From: Lewinella sp. W8
GTDB taxonomy: Bacteria > Bacteroidota > Bacteroidia > Chitinophagales > Saprospiraceae
Assembly: GCF_004375085.3 (NCBI RefSeq)
Contig: NZ_SNAQ03000017.1
Span: forward strand, 1-64,000
Length of the DNA stretch: 64,000 nucleotides
Direction of reading: 5' to 3'
A model generated the notes under the pieces. It was not told where the DNA came from and made no database searches. It saw only the letters and a program-made list of their open reading frames with translations. Each line of letters opens with the position of its first letter. The first letter of the stretch is position 1. The translations under genes and the position numbers were made by a program. Positions 17,702 through 28,900 of the stretch are shown here, in pieces.

Positions 17702-18833
17702 GTCGCAATCTATCCTGGTGCCTTCCGGGTTCGGGAGTAGCGCTCAGGGTACGGAAGAATTGTTTGGGCGCTTGCGCGCAGGTGCCTGGCCCTTTAGAAA
17801 GCGCACGGCTGCTCCGCTCCGTCGCCCCAATGCCCTGCTCATACTGCTTGCTTTTTTCCTACTCGGGCAAGGTATTCAAGCCCAGGATACCCGGCCGCCC
17901 CTGGTCATGTTTGCCGAGGGAGAGGTCCGCTTCGCCAAGCCGGACGGTAAATCGGAGCGCGTCTTTACCGGCATGTACCTCAGTGAACAGGGCAGCATCG
18001 TACTGAAAAAAAATAGTCGGGTAGAACTGATCTACAACGACAAATTTGTGGAACTCAAAGAACCGGGCACCGTCACCTTCGATAAAATATTCGGGACCGC
18101 CCCCCAGCGAAAAAGTTTCATCCAACGCTTCTCCAACTTCGTGGGCCGTGGCCTGGACCAGTCCAGTTCCGCCCGCAGCATCGAAAAGGCCTACATGGCC
18201 AACCAGAGTAACGCCCAGGGCAATATCCGCGGATTTGGTGACCGGGGTCTGCTGGACGTTTTCCCCTTCGGCGGCATGGTCTCCCCCACCGAAATTACCT
18301 TCAGCTGGCCGGAGGAATCCGGTAAATCCTCCTACCAGTTCCGACTGGTGGACAGCCTCTCCGAACAGGTCGTACTGGAAGTAAAAACTTCCCGCCCCGC
18401 GATTACCCTCAACCTCGAGGAGTTACTGCTTCAGGACGGAAACCTCTACTACTGGGAGGCCGGCCCGGCCGTCCAGTCCCCAGCGACTTCGGGTCCCAAG
18501 CGACTCAGTCGCCGCAGTCAGCCGACCACGGATTACGACCGCTACACCTTCACCTACGTCGCCAGAGATCACGCAGAAGTACTGACCGACATTCGCTCCG
18601 ACGAATTCTACGTGAAATACTCCCGTCCGGAACAGCAGATGCTCATCGAGGCCATGCTGCTGGAGGACGCCGGTTTCCTGGCCGCCGCCTACGATGCCTA
18701 CCAACGGGGACTGGAAGTGGCCCCCAAGGACATCATCCTCAACCGCAATTATGCGGCCTTCCTCGGCCGCTGGAACCTGCGGACCCAGGCTAAGGAAATC
18801 GTCGAAATGACCAGTAAACTTCCCCGGGAATAG
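17682..18833 (+). CDS. FecR-like exported or membrane-anchored protein with TPR tail
   Basis: The 383-residue protein begins inside the CHASE2 gene (20-bp overlap). An unusually long basic N-terminus of about 50 residues precedes the hydrophobic signal/anchor segment (ALLILLAFFLLGQGIQAQ, 51-68). Next comes a FecR-like beta domain (about 72-130): MFAEGEVRFAKPDGK, GMYLSEQGSIVLKKNSRVEL, KFVELKEPGTVTF. A beta-rich middle with FSWPEESGKSSYQFRLVD resembles FN3/Big-type folds, and a TPR-like pair closes the C-terminus. The long N-terminus contains the GCGCAGGTGC motif at 17776-17785, which may have been acquired secondarily. FecR-like domains usually act as periplasmic regulators. Pairing with CHASE2 suggests signal relay; this is inference. 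Confidence 0.72.
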   Translation: MKMKMNKSQSILVPSGFGSSAQGTEELFGRLRAGAWPFRKRTAAPLRRPNALLILLAFFLLGQGIQAQDTRPPLVMFAEGEVRFAKPDGKSERVFTGMYLSEQGSIVLKKNSRVELIYNDKFVELKEPGTVTFDKIFGTAPQRKSFIQRFSNFVGRGLDQSSSARSIEKAYMANQSNAQGNIRGFGDRGLLDVFPFGGMVSPTEITFSWPEESGKSSYQFRLVDSLSEQVVLEVKTSRPAITLNLEELLLQDGNLYYWEAGPAVQSPATSGPKRLSRRSQPTTDYDRYTFTYVARDHAEVLTDIRSDEFYVKYSRPEQQMLIEAMLLEDAGFLAAAYDAYQRGLEVAPKDIILNRNYAAFLGRWNLRTQAKEIVEMTSKLPRE

Positions 18834-18905
18834 GGGCCGTGGGGGCTGCCTACCCTTGTCCGGAGGCGGCCCCCGGCCTCCCCAACCTCCTCAAAGCCCA
18901 TTGCC

Positions 18906-20573
18906 ATGAAACCCATCTTTATACTGTTAGCCCTATGCTCCTCCTTGCTGGTAAGTGCTGGGGCCCTTCCCTCCAGCGACACCGCGGATAAGGAAGCGGC
19001 CGCCCGGGCCATTTTTGAGCAGCTGGTGCGGGCGCGAGGAGATCAGAGAATGCCCCCTCCGGAATTCATCTTCACCACCCAGAAGGCCAACGGTGCGCGG
19101 GCGGAGGACGGCAAGGTCATCCTCGAAGAACTCGCCTACGACGTGTGTAGCGGGCTGGGCGAAGACGGAGAAACCGCCCTGGCGGGTTTACTGGGACACG
19201 AGTTGATCCATTACTACGAAAAGCACGAGTGGGAAGGCGGCTTCATCAGCGTTGTTCGGGGAGAGGACGCCGAAGGCTCGCGCGCGCTCACGCGCGCGGT
19301 CAAGGAAAACCTCTTCGCCCTGAAGAAGGACGAAATTGAAGCCGACTACCTCGGGGGCTTCCTGGCCCATCTGGCCGGATACCCCAGTACCGACGTCATG
19401 CCACGGGTACTTGAGGGCATCTATGCGGCCTACGAGCTCGAGGAGGAGCAGGCCAAGTACCCCACCCTGTCGGAAAGAAAGCTGATCGCCACGGAAACCC
19501 ACCGGGAGTTGACCGGGCTGATCAACGTGTTCACCATGGGTAACGCCCTGACGACCCTGCAGCGCTACCCCGATGCCCTGACGTATTACGAGCACGTGCT
19601 GGACCACTTCCAGAGTCGCGAGATCTACAATAACCTCGGCGTCGTCTACGTGCAGGCGGCCCTGCCGATGTTCAAAGCCGCCACGGTGAAGTACCTCTAT
19701 CCCGTAGAACTGGACCTCGATTCCCGGCTGGACGGGCAGACCCGCAACGTGGGGGTGGACCGGGAAACCCGGGAATACTACCTCCGGCAGGCCATCCGCA
19801 ATTTCCAGCGGGCGCAACTTCTGGACGATCAGTACGCCGTGGCTCAGCTGAATCAGGCCTGCGTACATGCCCTGTTGGCGCAGTCGATGCAGGAGGCTCC
19901 GGCTCCGCCGGAGCAGGCGGAGCTGGCCCGGGATCACCTGCTGGAAGCCGGCATCCGGGCGCGGGCGGCCATCCGCCGGGCGGAGGCCCGGGGTCTGGCC
20001 CAAACGGCGGCCAACGGCCACCTCCTGCTGGGGATCGTTGCCGCGCTGGAGGGCCGTCCCGCAGCGGTGGGCGCGGCCTGGGGCCGCGCGGGGGCCAGCC
20101 CCCTGACCGCCCTTAACCAATCCATCCACGACACCGGCAACCTACCCCCAAAGAAGGAACGCCCCGCCGATGACTTCGCGATGGAAGAAACCCTCGATGA
20201 CCGTAGCATCACCGACGTACGCGACGAACTCCCCGAATGGCAGGAAGAACTGATGATCATGCGTAGGCCGGACCGGATTCGGCTGCAGTCCTACCGGGAT
20301 GACGCCAGTGCTACGGCGCTGTTGCGCCATGAGGTCAACGGCGGACGGGAAGCACTACTGATTTTCCAGCCTACCGAGAATTATGCCGGGGAAACCGCCC
20401 TGGAGTTGTCCCTCGGTGCCCGCCGTGAAGCCATCATCGAGGAATATGACCAGCCCGACTACTTCGTCCCTACCGCCGGTGGTCTCACCCTGGTCTACGA
20501 GCAGAGCGGTATTGTTTTTGTGCTTCGGGACGACGTGCTGGTGAGCTGGTGGTTGTTCTCCGCGACGGAGTGA
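18906..20573 (+). CDS. Exported M48-like zinc metalloprotease with TPR region
   Basis: The 555-residue protein has a signal peptide (about 1-20) and a zinc-protease domain (about 25-190) with GHELIHYYEKHEW, giving zinc ligands H98 and H102 and catalytic E99. The third ligand is in DEIEADYLGG (E143 of the ExxAD motif). This matches M48/BepA-like proteases, although the domain is compact. TPR-like helices follow (about 200-390), as in BepA, which combines M48 and TPR in outer-membrane quality control. The C-terminal 150 residues are unassigned. It closes the plus-strand series of exported caspases, TPR, CHASE2 and FecR-like proteins and may process envelope proteins or the zymogens of the cluster. 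Confidence 0.78.
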   Translation: MKPIFILLALCSSLLVSAGALPSSDTADKEAAARAIFEQLVRARGDQRMPPPEFIFTTQKANGARAEDGKVILEELAYDVCSGLGEDGETALAGLLGHELIHYYEKHEWEGGFISVVRGEDAEGSRALTRAVKENLFALKKDEIEADYLGGFLAHLAGYPSTDVMPRVLEGIYAAYELEEEQAKYPTLSERKLIATETHRELTGLINVFTMGNALTTLQRYPDALTYYEHVLDHFQSREIYNNLGVVYVQAALPMFKAATVKYLYPVELDLDSRLDGQTRNVGVDRETREYYLRQAIRNFQRAQLLDDQYAVAQLNQACVHALLAQSMQEAPAPPEQAELARDHLLEAGIRARAAIRRAEARGLAQTAANGHLLLGIVAALEGRPAAVGAAWGRAGASPLTALNQSIHDTGNLPPKKERPADDFAMEETLDDRSITDVRDELPEWQEELMIMRRPDRIRLQSYRDDASATALLRHEVNGGREALLIFQPTENYAGETALELSLGARREAIIEEYDQPDYFVPTAGGLTLVYEQSGIVFVLRDDVLVSWWLFSATE

Positions 20574-20691
20574 GGATTATATCGACGCTTGGACAAAACC
20601 CTTCCCGCTCCGTTTATCCGTTAAGGTGATCGTGGGGAGCAGAAACTTCAAAAACCACTTTGCATAACTTCTTATGCAGAATAACATTTTA

Positions 20692-20852
20692 GAGCTTGTT
20701 TGGGATTTAATAATCGACCTTAGTTTGGCCTTATTTCGCACTAGCGTCGTTGGGAAAATCCTCATTTAGCGCTGCTAAACTCCGGTTTTCCCGCCTTGCT
20801 ATCACCAAATAATGCTCAAACCCGGTCAGATGACCAAAACCCAAACAAGCTC
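20692..20852. mobile_element. MITE, family A, copy 1 (IS5-type)
   Basis: A 161-bp gene-less element has terminal inverted repeats GAGCTTGTTTGGG and is flanked on both sides by TTA (20689-20691 and 20853-20855). It matches the element at 47704-47863 over its whole length in inverted orientation, with scattered substitutions. The termini equal the IS5-type end at 1-126, so that IS family probably mobilised it. It fills most of the 400-bp gap between the M48-like gene and the PLDc_N gene. Confidence 0.82.
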
Positions 20853-20970
20853 TTAATTTTCTTATTACGTTCTTCCGAAGAAAGCCCGAGAACGAATCAC
20901 TAAGGACGCATCCCTTCACGTTCTATCTTTAAGCGCGTACAATACCTCAATTACTGAACCTACCCCACCT

Positions 20971-21276
20971 ATGGCATCCATCTTCCTCCTCTTGATTATG
21001 TTCCTGGCCTTAGCCAGCCTGGTGGCCACCATCTGGGCGGCCTATGATATCGCCACCAAACCCTTCGTCAAGGAAGGGGACAAGGTACTGTGGCTGATCA
21101 TCGTGCTTTTGCTCGGGGGCATTGGCCCGATCATCTACCTTACCCAGCGGAAAAATTTACTGGCGGAATACGCTCAACCCAAATACGACCATGATGACGT
21201 GCTGGACCTGAATGCTCCCCGCCCCCAGGTGCGGGAGCGGGGGAATGCGTCGGGGGAGGATGATTATCTGGTGTAA
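20971..21276 (+). CDS. Small membrane protein, PLDc_N domain
   Basis: The 101-residue protein has two transmembrane helices (about 4-25 and 39-58) with AAYDIATKPF between them and LWLIIVLLLGGIGPIIYLTQRKN, the pattern of the phospholipase D-nuclease N-terminal (PLDc_N) family. In larger proteins this domain anchors cardiolipin synthases; free-standing copies are common in Bacteroidota and have no established function. The hydrophilic C-terminus (about 70-101) is acidic. It is convergent with rpoC and separated from it by a shared hairpin terminator. Confidence 0.8.
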   Translation: MASIFLLLIMFLALASLVATIWAAYDIATKPFVKEGDKVLWLIIVLLLGGIGPIIYLTQRKNLLAEYAQPKYDHDDVLDLNAPRPQVRERGNASGEDDYLV

Positions 21277-21318
21277 GTTGTCTGCTTCAGAAAACATCCC
21301 GAAGAAAACCGAATAAAA

Positions 21319-21348
21319 ACGCCCCGCCAGCAACAGCTGACGGGGCGT
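21319..21348. terminator. Bidirectional hairpin terminator between PLDc_N gene and rpoC
   Basis: Arms ACGCCCCG and CGGGGCGT enclose an inner CAGC/GCTG stem. A-rich sequence lies on the left (T-run on the minus strand, behind rpoC) and TCTTTC on the right. Its position between convergent genes fits a terminator for both. Confidence 0.75.
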
Positions 21349-21386
21349 AATCTTTCAATTATGTTCGGTCGGAACCGAAGAGCGAT

Positions 21387-24300
21387 TTACTCCGCGTTTT
21401 CGACTTCAGCACCGGGAGCGCTGGCTTCCTCCGCGGCCTTGGCTGCGGCTTCTTCCTCAGCGAAGGCAGCCTGACGGGCCTCCCACTGATCCTGTGCTTC
21501 CTGCGTGGTCACGAAGAGGCGGTCATAGCGACGCATACCCGTACCGGCGGGGATCCGCTTACCAACGATAACGTTCTCCTTCAGACCCTTTAGGTAATCG
21601 CGCTTGGCACCGATGGCGGCCGTAGAGAGTACCTTGGTCGTCTCCTGGAAGGAGGCAGCACTGATCCAGCTTGGCGTACCGAGGCTGGACTTGGTGATAC
21701 CCTGCAGCAGCGGGAAGGAGGTGGCGGCCTGAGCGTCGCGGAAGGTCACGGTTTTCATGTCTTCCCGCTTCAGGCGGCTGTTTTCCTCACGCACCTGGCG
21801 CATAGTAACAATCTTACCCGCCCGCAGCGTTTCACTGTCTCCGGCGTCGGTGATGACCTTCTTGTCAAAGATCCAGTCGTTCTGCTCGAAGAATTCGTAA
21901 CGCTCCACGGCTTCACCTTCCAGGAAGGTCGTGTCACCCGGATCAACGATCTGCACCCGGCGCATCATCTGACGGACGATGGTTTCGATGTGCTTGTTGT
22001 TGATCGTGATACCCTGGCTACGGTAAACCTCCTGTACACCGTTCACGAGGTGCGTCTGTACGGCGAAGGGTCCCTTCACATTCAGGATGTCGCGGGGTGC
22101 GATGGCACCGTCGGAGAGCGGCATACCGGCCCGAACAAAGTCCTGGTCCTGGACCAGGATGTGCTTACTCAGGTTGATGAGGTACTTCTTACGCTGTCCG
22201 TCCTTCGCTTCGACGATCAGTTCGCGGTTACCGCGCTTGATCTTCTTGCTGAAGGTGACCACACCGTCGATCTCACTGACCACGGCGGGGTTGCTGGGGT
22301 TACGGGCCTCGAAGAGCTCCGTTACCCGGGGCAGACCACCGGTGATATCCGCTATCTTACCGAGCTTCCGGGGAATCTTGACGATCTTCTGTCCGGACTT
22401 CACCTCCGCACCGTCTTCGATGCTGATGTAGGCACCTACCGGCAGGTTGTAGCTCCGTAGTTCGGCACCGTCCTTGTCCAGAATGGTGATGGTAGGAATC
22501 TTCTTACGGTCACGCGTTTCGATTACGACCTTCTCCTCGAAGCCGGTCTGGTCGTCACGCTCAGTCCGGAAGGTTACCCCTTCATCGATGTCGCTGAATC
22601 GGGCAATACCGTTGAATTCGGAGACAATCACGGCGTTGTAGGGATCCCACTCCACGATGATTTCTCCCTTCTTGATGGTCTGGCCATCCTTCACGAAGAG
22701 CGTACCACCGTAGGGAATGTAGTGCGTCACGAACTGCTTGCCGGATTCCGCGTCTACGATCCGGATTTCACCGGAACGGGAAAGCACGATTTCCTGCACT
22801 TCTCCCATATCGTTTTCGGCTTCTACCGTACGGATGCCGTCAAAGACGATCTTACCGTTGAACTTGGAGGCCAGTTCGCTTTCCACCCGCGTAACGGAGG
22901 CCGTACCCCCTACGTGGAAGGTACGCAGCGTCAGCTGGGTTCCCGGTTCACCGATGGACTGAGCGGCAATGATACCTACGGCGTCACCCTGCTCGGCGCG
23001 GCGGCCGGTCGCCAGGTTCTTACCGTAACACTTGGCACACACCCCACGCTTCGTCTCACAGGTGAGTACGGAACGAATGGTTACTTCCTCGATGCCTTCC
23101 TGCTCAATGTAGGCGGCGGTTTTATCGTCGATGTAGCCATCGGCCTTGACGATCACTTCGTCGGTCACGGGGTGCAGGATATCCTCCAGGGCAAAACGAC
23201 CCGCAATACGACTCGTCAGGCTTTCGATAACCTTATCATTTTCCTTGAGGGAAGTCGTATCGATACCCCGAAGCGTACCACAGTCATCTTCCATGACAAC
23301 TACGTCCTGGGCAACGTCGACCAGTCGACGCGTCAGGTAACCGGCGTCGGCGGTCTTCAGGGCCGTATCGGCCAGACCCTTCCGGGCACCGTGCGTGGAG
23401 ATAAAGTACTCCAGTACGGAAAGACCGTCCACGAAGTTGGAGAGGATCGGGTTCTCGATAACCGCCGGTCCGGAGTCGTTACTCTTCTTCGGCTTGGCCA
23501 TCAGACCACGCAGACCACACAGCTGCTTAATCTGCTGCTGGCTACCCCGGGCACCGGAGTGCAGCATCATGTATACGGAGTTGAAACCCTGCTTGTGCTC
23601 GGCCAACTCCTCCATGAGGGTATTGGTGATCTTGTTATCCGCGTAGGTCCACTTGTCAATGATCTGGTTGTACCGTTCATTGTTCGTGATCAGACCCATG
23701 TTGTAGTTATCCATCACCTCCTCCACGTCAGCGCGGGCCTCGGTGAGGACTTGCTGCTTAACGGAAGGGGTAATCAGGTCACCAAGGTTGAACGACAGTC
23801 CACCCTTGAAGGCCCAACGGAAGCCCATGTCCTTGATCTTGTCCAGGAATCCGGCCGTAACGGCGAAGCTGGTCCGATCAATGATGTCACCGATAACCTT
23901 CTTCAGGTTTTTCTTGGTGAGCAGCACGTTGACGAAGGGCACGCCCTCGGGAACGGACAGGTTGAAAATTACCCGACCGGTGGTGGTCTCGGTAAGTTTC
24001 AGCACCAGGTCACCGTTTTCGTCCTCAACGGGAACGCGAACGTGAATCTTGGCGTGAAGGTCCAGCTTGCCTTCGTTGTAGGCGATCATGACCTCTTCCG
24101 GGCTGTAGAACTTGCGGCCCTCACCCTCTACCTTGATCTCCTCGGTGCTCGTACGCTCCTTGGTGATGTAGTACAGTCCGAGTACCATATCCTGTGAAGG
24201 CAGGGTTACCGGCGTACCGTTTTGGGGGTTGAGCATGTTGTGGCTGGACAGCATCAGTACCTGAGCTTCCAGGATCGCGCCCTGGCTCAGGGGGACGTGT

Positions 24301-25748
24301 ACGGCCATCTGGTCACCGTCGAAGTCGGCGTTGAAGGCCGAACATACCAGCGGGTGCAGCTGGATGGCCTTACCCTCGATCAGTTTGGGCTGGAAAGCCT
24401 GGATCGACAGACGGTGCAGCGTCGGTGCCCGGTTGAGCAGTACGGGGTGCCCCTTCAGAATGTTTTCCAGGATTTCCCAGATCACGGGTTCCTTACGGTC
24501 GACCAGCTTCTTGGCGCTCTTTACCGTCTTCACGATGCCGCGCTCGATGAGCTTACGGATCACGAAGGGCTTGAACAGCTCGGCGGCCATCCCCTTCGGC
24601 AGACCACATTCGTGGAGCTTCAGCGTAGGACCTACTACGATCACGGAACGACCGGAGTAGTCAACCCGCTTACCGAGGAGGTTCTGGCGGAAACGTCCCT
24701 GCTTACCCTTGAGGATATCGGACAGCGACTTCAGTGCCCGGCCACCTTCGGCCTTCACGGCGTTGCTCTTGCGGCTGTTGTCGAAGAGGCTGTCTACGGC
24801 CTCCTGCAGCATCCGCTTCTCGTTACGCAGGATCACTTCGGGAGCCTTGATTTCCAGCAGGCGCTTCAGACGGTTGTTCCGGATGATGACGCGGCGGTAG
24901 AGATCATTCAGGTCAGAGCTGGCGAAACGGCCACCGTCCAGGGGTACCAGCGGACGCAGTTCGGGGGGAACGACGGGCAGGTACTGAATGATGGTCCATT
25001 CGGGCTTATTGGTGCAGTTTTCCTGGGCGTCCCGGAAAGACTCCACCACGCGCAGACGCTTAAGTGCCTCGCTCTTCCGCTGCTGGCTGGTTTCGGTGTT
25101 CGCCTGGTGACGAAGCTGATCGGACAGCTCGTCCAGTTGCAGGCCTTCCAGGAGGTCCCGCACGGCGTCGGCACCCATCTTGGCCACGAACTTATCGGGG
25201 TGACCGTCTTCCAGCTGCTGGTTCTCGGGGGGCAGGGTTTCGAGAATGTCGAGGTACTGCTCCTCGGTAATCAGCGTTTTATGCTGCAGCTCGTCGCTTT
25301 CCCGGATACCGGGATTGATCACGACGTAGCGTTCGTAATAAATAATGCTCTCCAGGTTCTTGGAGCTAAAGCCGAGCAGGTAAGCAATCTTGTTCGGCAG
25401 GCTCTTGAAGAACCAGATGTGGACGACGGGAACCACCAGGCGAATGTGCCCCATGCGCTCGCGACGAACCTTCTTCTCGGTCACCTCAACGCCACAACGG
25501 TCACAGACAATCCCCTTATAGCGGATCCGCTTATACTTGCCACAATAACATTCATAGTCCTTTACGGGACCAAAAATCCGTTCACAGAACAGGCCGTCAC
25601 GCTCCGGCTTATAGCTCCGGTAGTTGATGGTCTCCGGCTTGAGTACCTCACCGTAGCTGCGATCCAGGATCTCGTCCGGGCTCGACAGGCTGATGGTGAT
25701 GGCGTCAAAATCCTGCTTCTGGATACTGTTACTCTTCTTGAATGCCAT
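21387..25748 (-). CDS. rpoC: RNA polymerase subunit beta'
   Basis: The 1453-residue product is the large catalytic subunit of RNA polymerase. Visible hallmarks are the N-terminal zinc-binding site with C67, C69, C82 and C85, and the catalytic magnesium loop NADFDGDQ (473-480). The second zinc site is near [15 protein letters not shown], and the trigger-loop region follows as [19 protein letters not shown]. Length fits Bacteroidota RpoC. The C-terminal 25 residues are an Ala/Glu-rich tail. It is the last gene of the rplK-rpoC series; the gap to rpoB is 242 bp, long for this pair, and contains a large inverted repeat. Confidence 0.99.
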   Translation of the reverse strand: MAFKKSNSIQKQDFDAITISLSSPDEILDRSYGEVLKPETINYRSYKPERDGLFCERIFGPVKDYECYCGKYKRIRYKGIVCDRCGVEVTEKKVRRERMGHIRLVVPVVHIWFFKSLPNKIAYLLGFSSKNLESIIYYERYVVINPGIRESDELQHKTLITEEQYLDILETLPPENQQLEDGHPDKFVAKMGADAVRDLLEGLQLDELSDQLRHQANTETSQQRKSEALKRLRVVESFRDAQENCTNKPEWTIIQYLPVVPPELRPLVPLDGGRFASSDLNDLYRRVIIRNNRLKRLLEIKAPEVILRNEKRMLQEAVDSLFDNSRKSNAVKAEGGRALKSLSDILKGKQGRFRQNLLGKRVDYSGRSVIVVGPTLKLHECGLPKGMAAELFKPFVIRKLIERGIVKTVKSAKKLVDRKEPVIWEILENILKGHPVLLNRAPTLHRLSIQAFQPKLIEGKAIQLHPLVCSAFNADFDGDQMAVHVPLSQGAILEAQVLMLSSHNMLNPQNGTPVTLPSQDMVLGLYYITKERTSTEEIKVEGEGRKFYSPEEVMIAYNEGKLDLHAKIHVRVPVEDENGDLVLKLTETTTGRVIFNLSVPEGVPFVNVLLTKKNLKKVIGDIIDRTSFAVTAGFLDKIKDMGFRWAFKGGLSFNLGDLITPSVKQQVLTEARADVEEVMDNYNMGLITNNERYNQIIDKWTYADNKITNTLMEELAEHKQGFNSVYMMLHSGARGSQQQIKQLCGLRGLMAKPKKSNDSGPAVIENPILSNFVDGLSVLEYFISTHGARKGLADTALKTADAGYLTRRLVDVAQDVVVMEDDCGTLRGIDTTSLKENDKVIESLTSRIAGRFALEDILHPVTDEVIVKADGYIDDKTAAYIEQEGIEEVTIRSVLTCETKRGVCAKCYGKNLATGRRAEQGDAVGIIAAQSIGEPGTQLTLRTFHVGGTASVTRVESELASKFNGKIVFDGIRTVEAENDMGEVQEIVLSRSGEIRIVDAESGKQFVTHYIPYGGTLFVKDGQTIKKGEIIVEWDPYNAVIVSEFNGIARFSDIDEGVTFRTERDDQTGFEEKVVIETRDRKKIPTITILDKDGAELRSYNLPVGAYISIEDGAEVKSGQKIVKIPRKLGKIADITGGLPRVTELFEARNPSNPAVVSEIDGVVTFSKKIKRGNRELIVEAKDGQRKKYLINLSKHILVQDQDFVRAGMPLSDGAIAPRDILNVKGPFAVQTHLVNGVQEVYRSQGITINNKHIETIVRQMMRRVQIVDPGDTTFLEGEAVERYEFFEQNDWIFDKKVITDAGDSETLRAGKIVTMRQVREENSRLKREDMKTVTFRDAQAATSFPLLQGITKSSLGTPSWISAASFQETTKVLSTAAIGAKRDYLKGLKENVIVGKRIPAGTGMRRYDRLFVTTQEAQDQWEARQAAFAEEEAAAKAAEEASAPGAEVENAE

Positions 25749-25839
25749 ATTGATATTTATAAGGAGGACTTTAGTGAGGGCGGCGGTCCCGAGTTCCGTT
25801 TGCTCGTCGGGATCACCGATTCTTTACAGAATGCGGCGG

Positions 25840-25906
25840 AGCGCAGGTGCCGGGTCAATCCGTCCGGCCGTGGTTGCTCTTTCGAAACAACCCTGGCACC
25901 TGCGCT
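25840..25906. repeat. Inverted repeat hairpin in the rpoB-rpoC gap
   Basis: The arms AGCGCAGGTGCC (25840-25851) and GGCACCTGCGCT (25895-25906) are perfect inverted copies and contain two of the ten GCACCTGCGC motifs of the window. Pairing continues inward with GGGT/ACCC after a one-base bulge and with GGTTG/CAACC, so the transcript can form a long hairpin. The minus-strand side is not followed by a clear T-run, so it is more likely an RNA stability, processing or attenuation element, or an inserted repeat, than a full terminator. Confidence 0.75.
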
Positions 25907-25990
25907 TGCGCCCTCATCAAAGTTTACTTTTCAAAAAATGATTTCCGACGGCTCGGAAACCTGGGGGTGGGATTACAAAATTTTGTAATC

Positions 25991-28900
25991 CTAGTCGAAC
26001 TTGACGTCCAGGGCCAGACCACGGAGTTCGTGGACCAGTACGTTGAAGGACTCCGGAATATTGGGTTCCGGGAGGTTGTCCCCCTTGACGATGGCTTCGT
26101 AGGCCTTCGCACGTCCCTGAATGTCGTCCGACTTGATGGTAAGCAGCTCCTGCAGGATATTGGAAGCACCGAAGGCTTCCAGGGCCCACACCTCCATCTC
26201 ACCGAAGCGCTGGCCACCGAACTGGGCCTTACCGCCCAGCGGCTGCTGGGTAATGAGGCTGTAGGGGCCAATGGAGCGAGCGTGCATCTTGTCGTCCACC
26301 ATGTGGCTGAGCTTGAGCATGTAGATCACCCCTACCGTAGCTTGCTGGTGGAAGCGGTCTCCCGTTTCACCGTCAAAGAGGTAAGTCTGACCCAGGCTCG
26401 GCAGGTTCGCCTGCTGGATGTACTCTTCGATTTCATCCTGGCTGGCACCGTCGAAGATGGGCGTACCAAACTTCATGCCCAGTTTCTCACCGGCCCATCC
26501 CAGAACGGTCTCGAAAATCTGTCCGAGGTTCATCCGGGAAGGTACCCCCAGTGGGTTGAGGATGATGTCTACCGGAGTACCATCTTCCAGGAAGGGCATG
26601 TCTTCATCACGCACGATCCGGGATACGATACCCTTGTTACCGTGACGACCGGCCAGCTTGTCCCCTACCTTCAGCTTACGCTTCTTGGCCAGGTAAACTT
26701 TAGCCAGCTTCAGTACACCGGCGGGGAGTTCGTCACCCACGCTGATGTTGAAGGTTTCCCGCTTGAAGCGACCAACCTCCTCGTTCACCTTGATGCTGTA
26801 ATTGTGCAGCAGTCGGGCGATGAGGCCGTTCAGGTCGTCGCTGGTCGTCCAGTTACTGTAGTCGATGGTCGTGTAGTCCAGGTCACGGAGCAGTGACTGG
26901 GTGAATTTCTCTCCCTTGGGTACTACCGCTTCGCCGTAGATGGTGCTTACGCCCTGGCTGGCGCGACCGCGGACCAACTTGTCCAGCTTGTCGACGAGGA
27001 TCGTCTTGAGCTTGTTGAGGTTGATCTTGTGCTCGTCCTCCAGCTTCTGCAGCTTGATCTTTTCGGCATCCTTCTGCGTCTGATCTTTCTTCTGGCGGCT
27101 GAAGAGGTCCTTTCCGATCACTACGCCCTTCAGGGAGGGGCTGGCCTTCAGGGAAGCATCCTTCACGTCGCCGGCCTTGTCACCAAAGATGGCGCGCAGC
27201 AGCTTTTCTTCCGGCGTCGGATCGCTTTCGCCTTTGGGCGTAATCTTACCGATCAGGATGTCACCTTCCTTCACCCAGGCACCGACGCGGATGATACCGT
27301 TCTCGTCAAGGTCCTTGGTGGCTTCCTCACTTACGTTCGGAATGTCGTTGGTCAGTTCTTCCTGGCCGAGTTTGGTGTCCCGGACGTCCAGTTCGAAGTG
27401 CTCAATGTGCAGCGAGGTGAAGATATCTTCCCGAACTACGCGCTCACTGAGTACGATGGCATCCTCGAAGTTGTACCCTTTCCAGGGCATGAAGGCCACC
27501 TTCAGGTTCTGTCCGAGGGCCAGTTCGCCCTTCTCGGTAGCGTAACCGTCACAAAGGATCTGCCCTTTGGTCACCTTCTGTCCGCGACGGACGATGGGCT
27601 TCAGGTTCACGCAGGTTCCCTGGTTGGTCCGCAGGAACTTGGTCAGTCGGTAAGTCTTACGGTCGTCGTCGAAGGATACGAGACGGTCTTCGTCGGTACG
27701 CTCGTAGCGAACGATTACCTCCTTGGCGTCGACGTATTCGATGACCCCGTCGCCTTCGGCGTTGATCAGCATGCGGCTGTCGCGGGCGACCTTTCCTTCC
27801 AGGCCGGTACCCACAATGGGGCTGCTGGGACGCAGCAGGGGAACGGCCTGACGCTGCATGTTGGATCCCATCAGGGCCCGGTTGGCATCGTCGTTTTCGA
27901 GGAAGGGAATCAGGGAAGCAGACACCCCAACGATCTGGTTGGGAGCTACGTCCATGAACTCCAGTTCATGCGGTTCGAGTACGGGGAAGTCACCGTGGTC
28001 ACGGGCCTTTACCCGGTCTTCCACGAAGGCGCCTTTCTCGTTGATTTCGGCGTTGGCCTGGGCGATCTTCTTAAAGTCTTCGCCCTCAGCGCTGAGGTAG
28101 ATCGGATCACCGTCCATCACCACCTTGGAGTCCGCAACGGCGCGGTAGGGGGTTTCTAGGAAGCCCATCTTGTTCACTTTAGCGTGCACACAGAGGGTGG
28201 AGATCAGACCAATGTTGGGGCCCTCCGGCGTCTCGATCGTACACAGGCGGCCGTAGTGGCTGTAGTGAACGTCACGCACCTCGAAGCCCGCCCGCTCCCG
28301 GCTCAGACCACCGGGGCCGAGTGCGGAAATCCGGCGCTTGTGGGTGATTTCGGAGAGGGGGTTCGTTTGGTCGAGGAACTGAGACAGTTGGCTGGTACCG
28401 AAGAAGCTGTTGATTACGCTCGAAAGGGTACGGGCGTTGATCAGGTCAATGGGGGTGAATACCTCATTGTCCCGCACGTTCATCCGCTCCCGGATGGTGC
28501 GGGCCATCCGCGCAAGGCCTACGCCAAACTGTGCGTAGAGCTGCTCCCCTACCGTGCGTACACGACGGTTGCTGAGGTGATCGATATCGTCGATCTCCGC
28601 GCGCTGGTTCATCAGGGCAACCAGGTACTTTACGATGGCGATGATGTCCTCCTTGGTCAGTACCAGGGTTTCGTCGTCGGTACCGGCGTTCAGCTTACGG
28701 TTGATCTTGTAGCGACCGACTTCACCGAGGTTGTAGCGCTTGTCGCTGAAGAACAGCTTGTCGATGATACCACGAGCGGTTTCTTCGTCCGGTGGATCAC
28801 TGCCGCGAAGCTGGCGGTAGATGTACTGAACCGCTTCGATTTCGGAGCTGGAAGGATCTTTTTGCAGCGTATTGTAGATGATGCTGTAATCCATGCCCAC

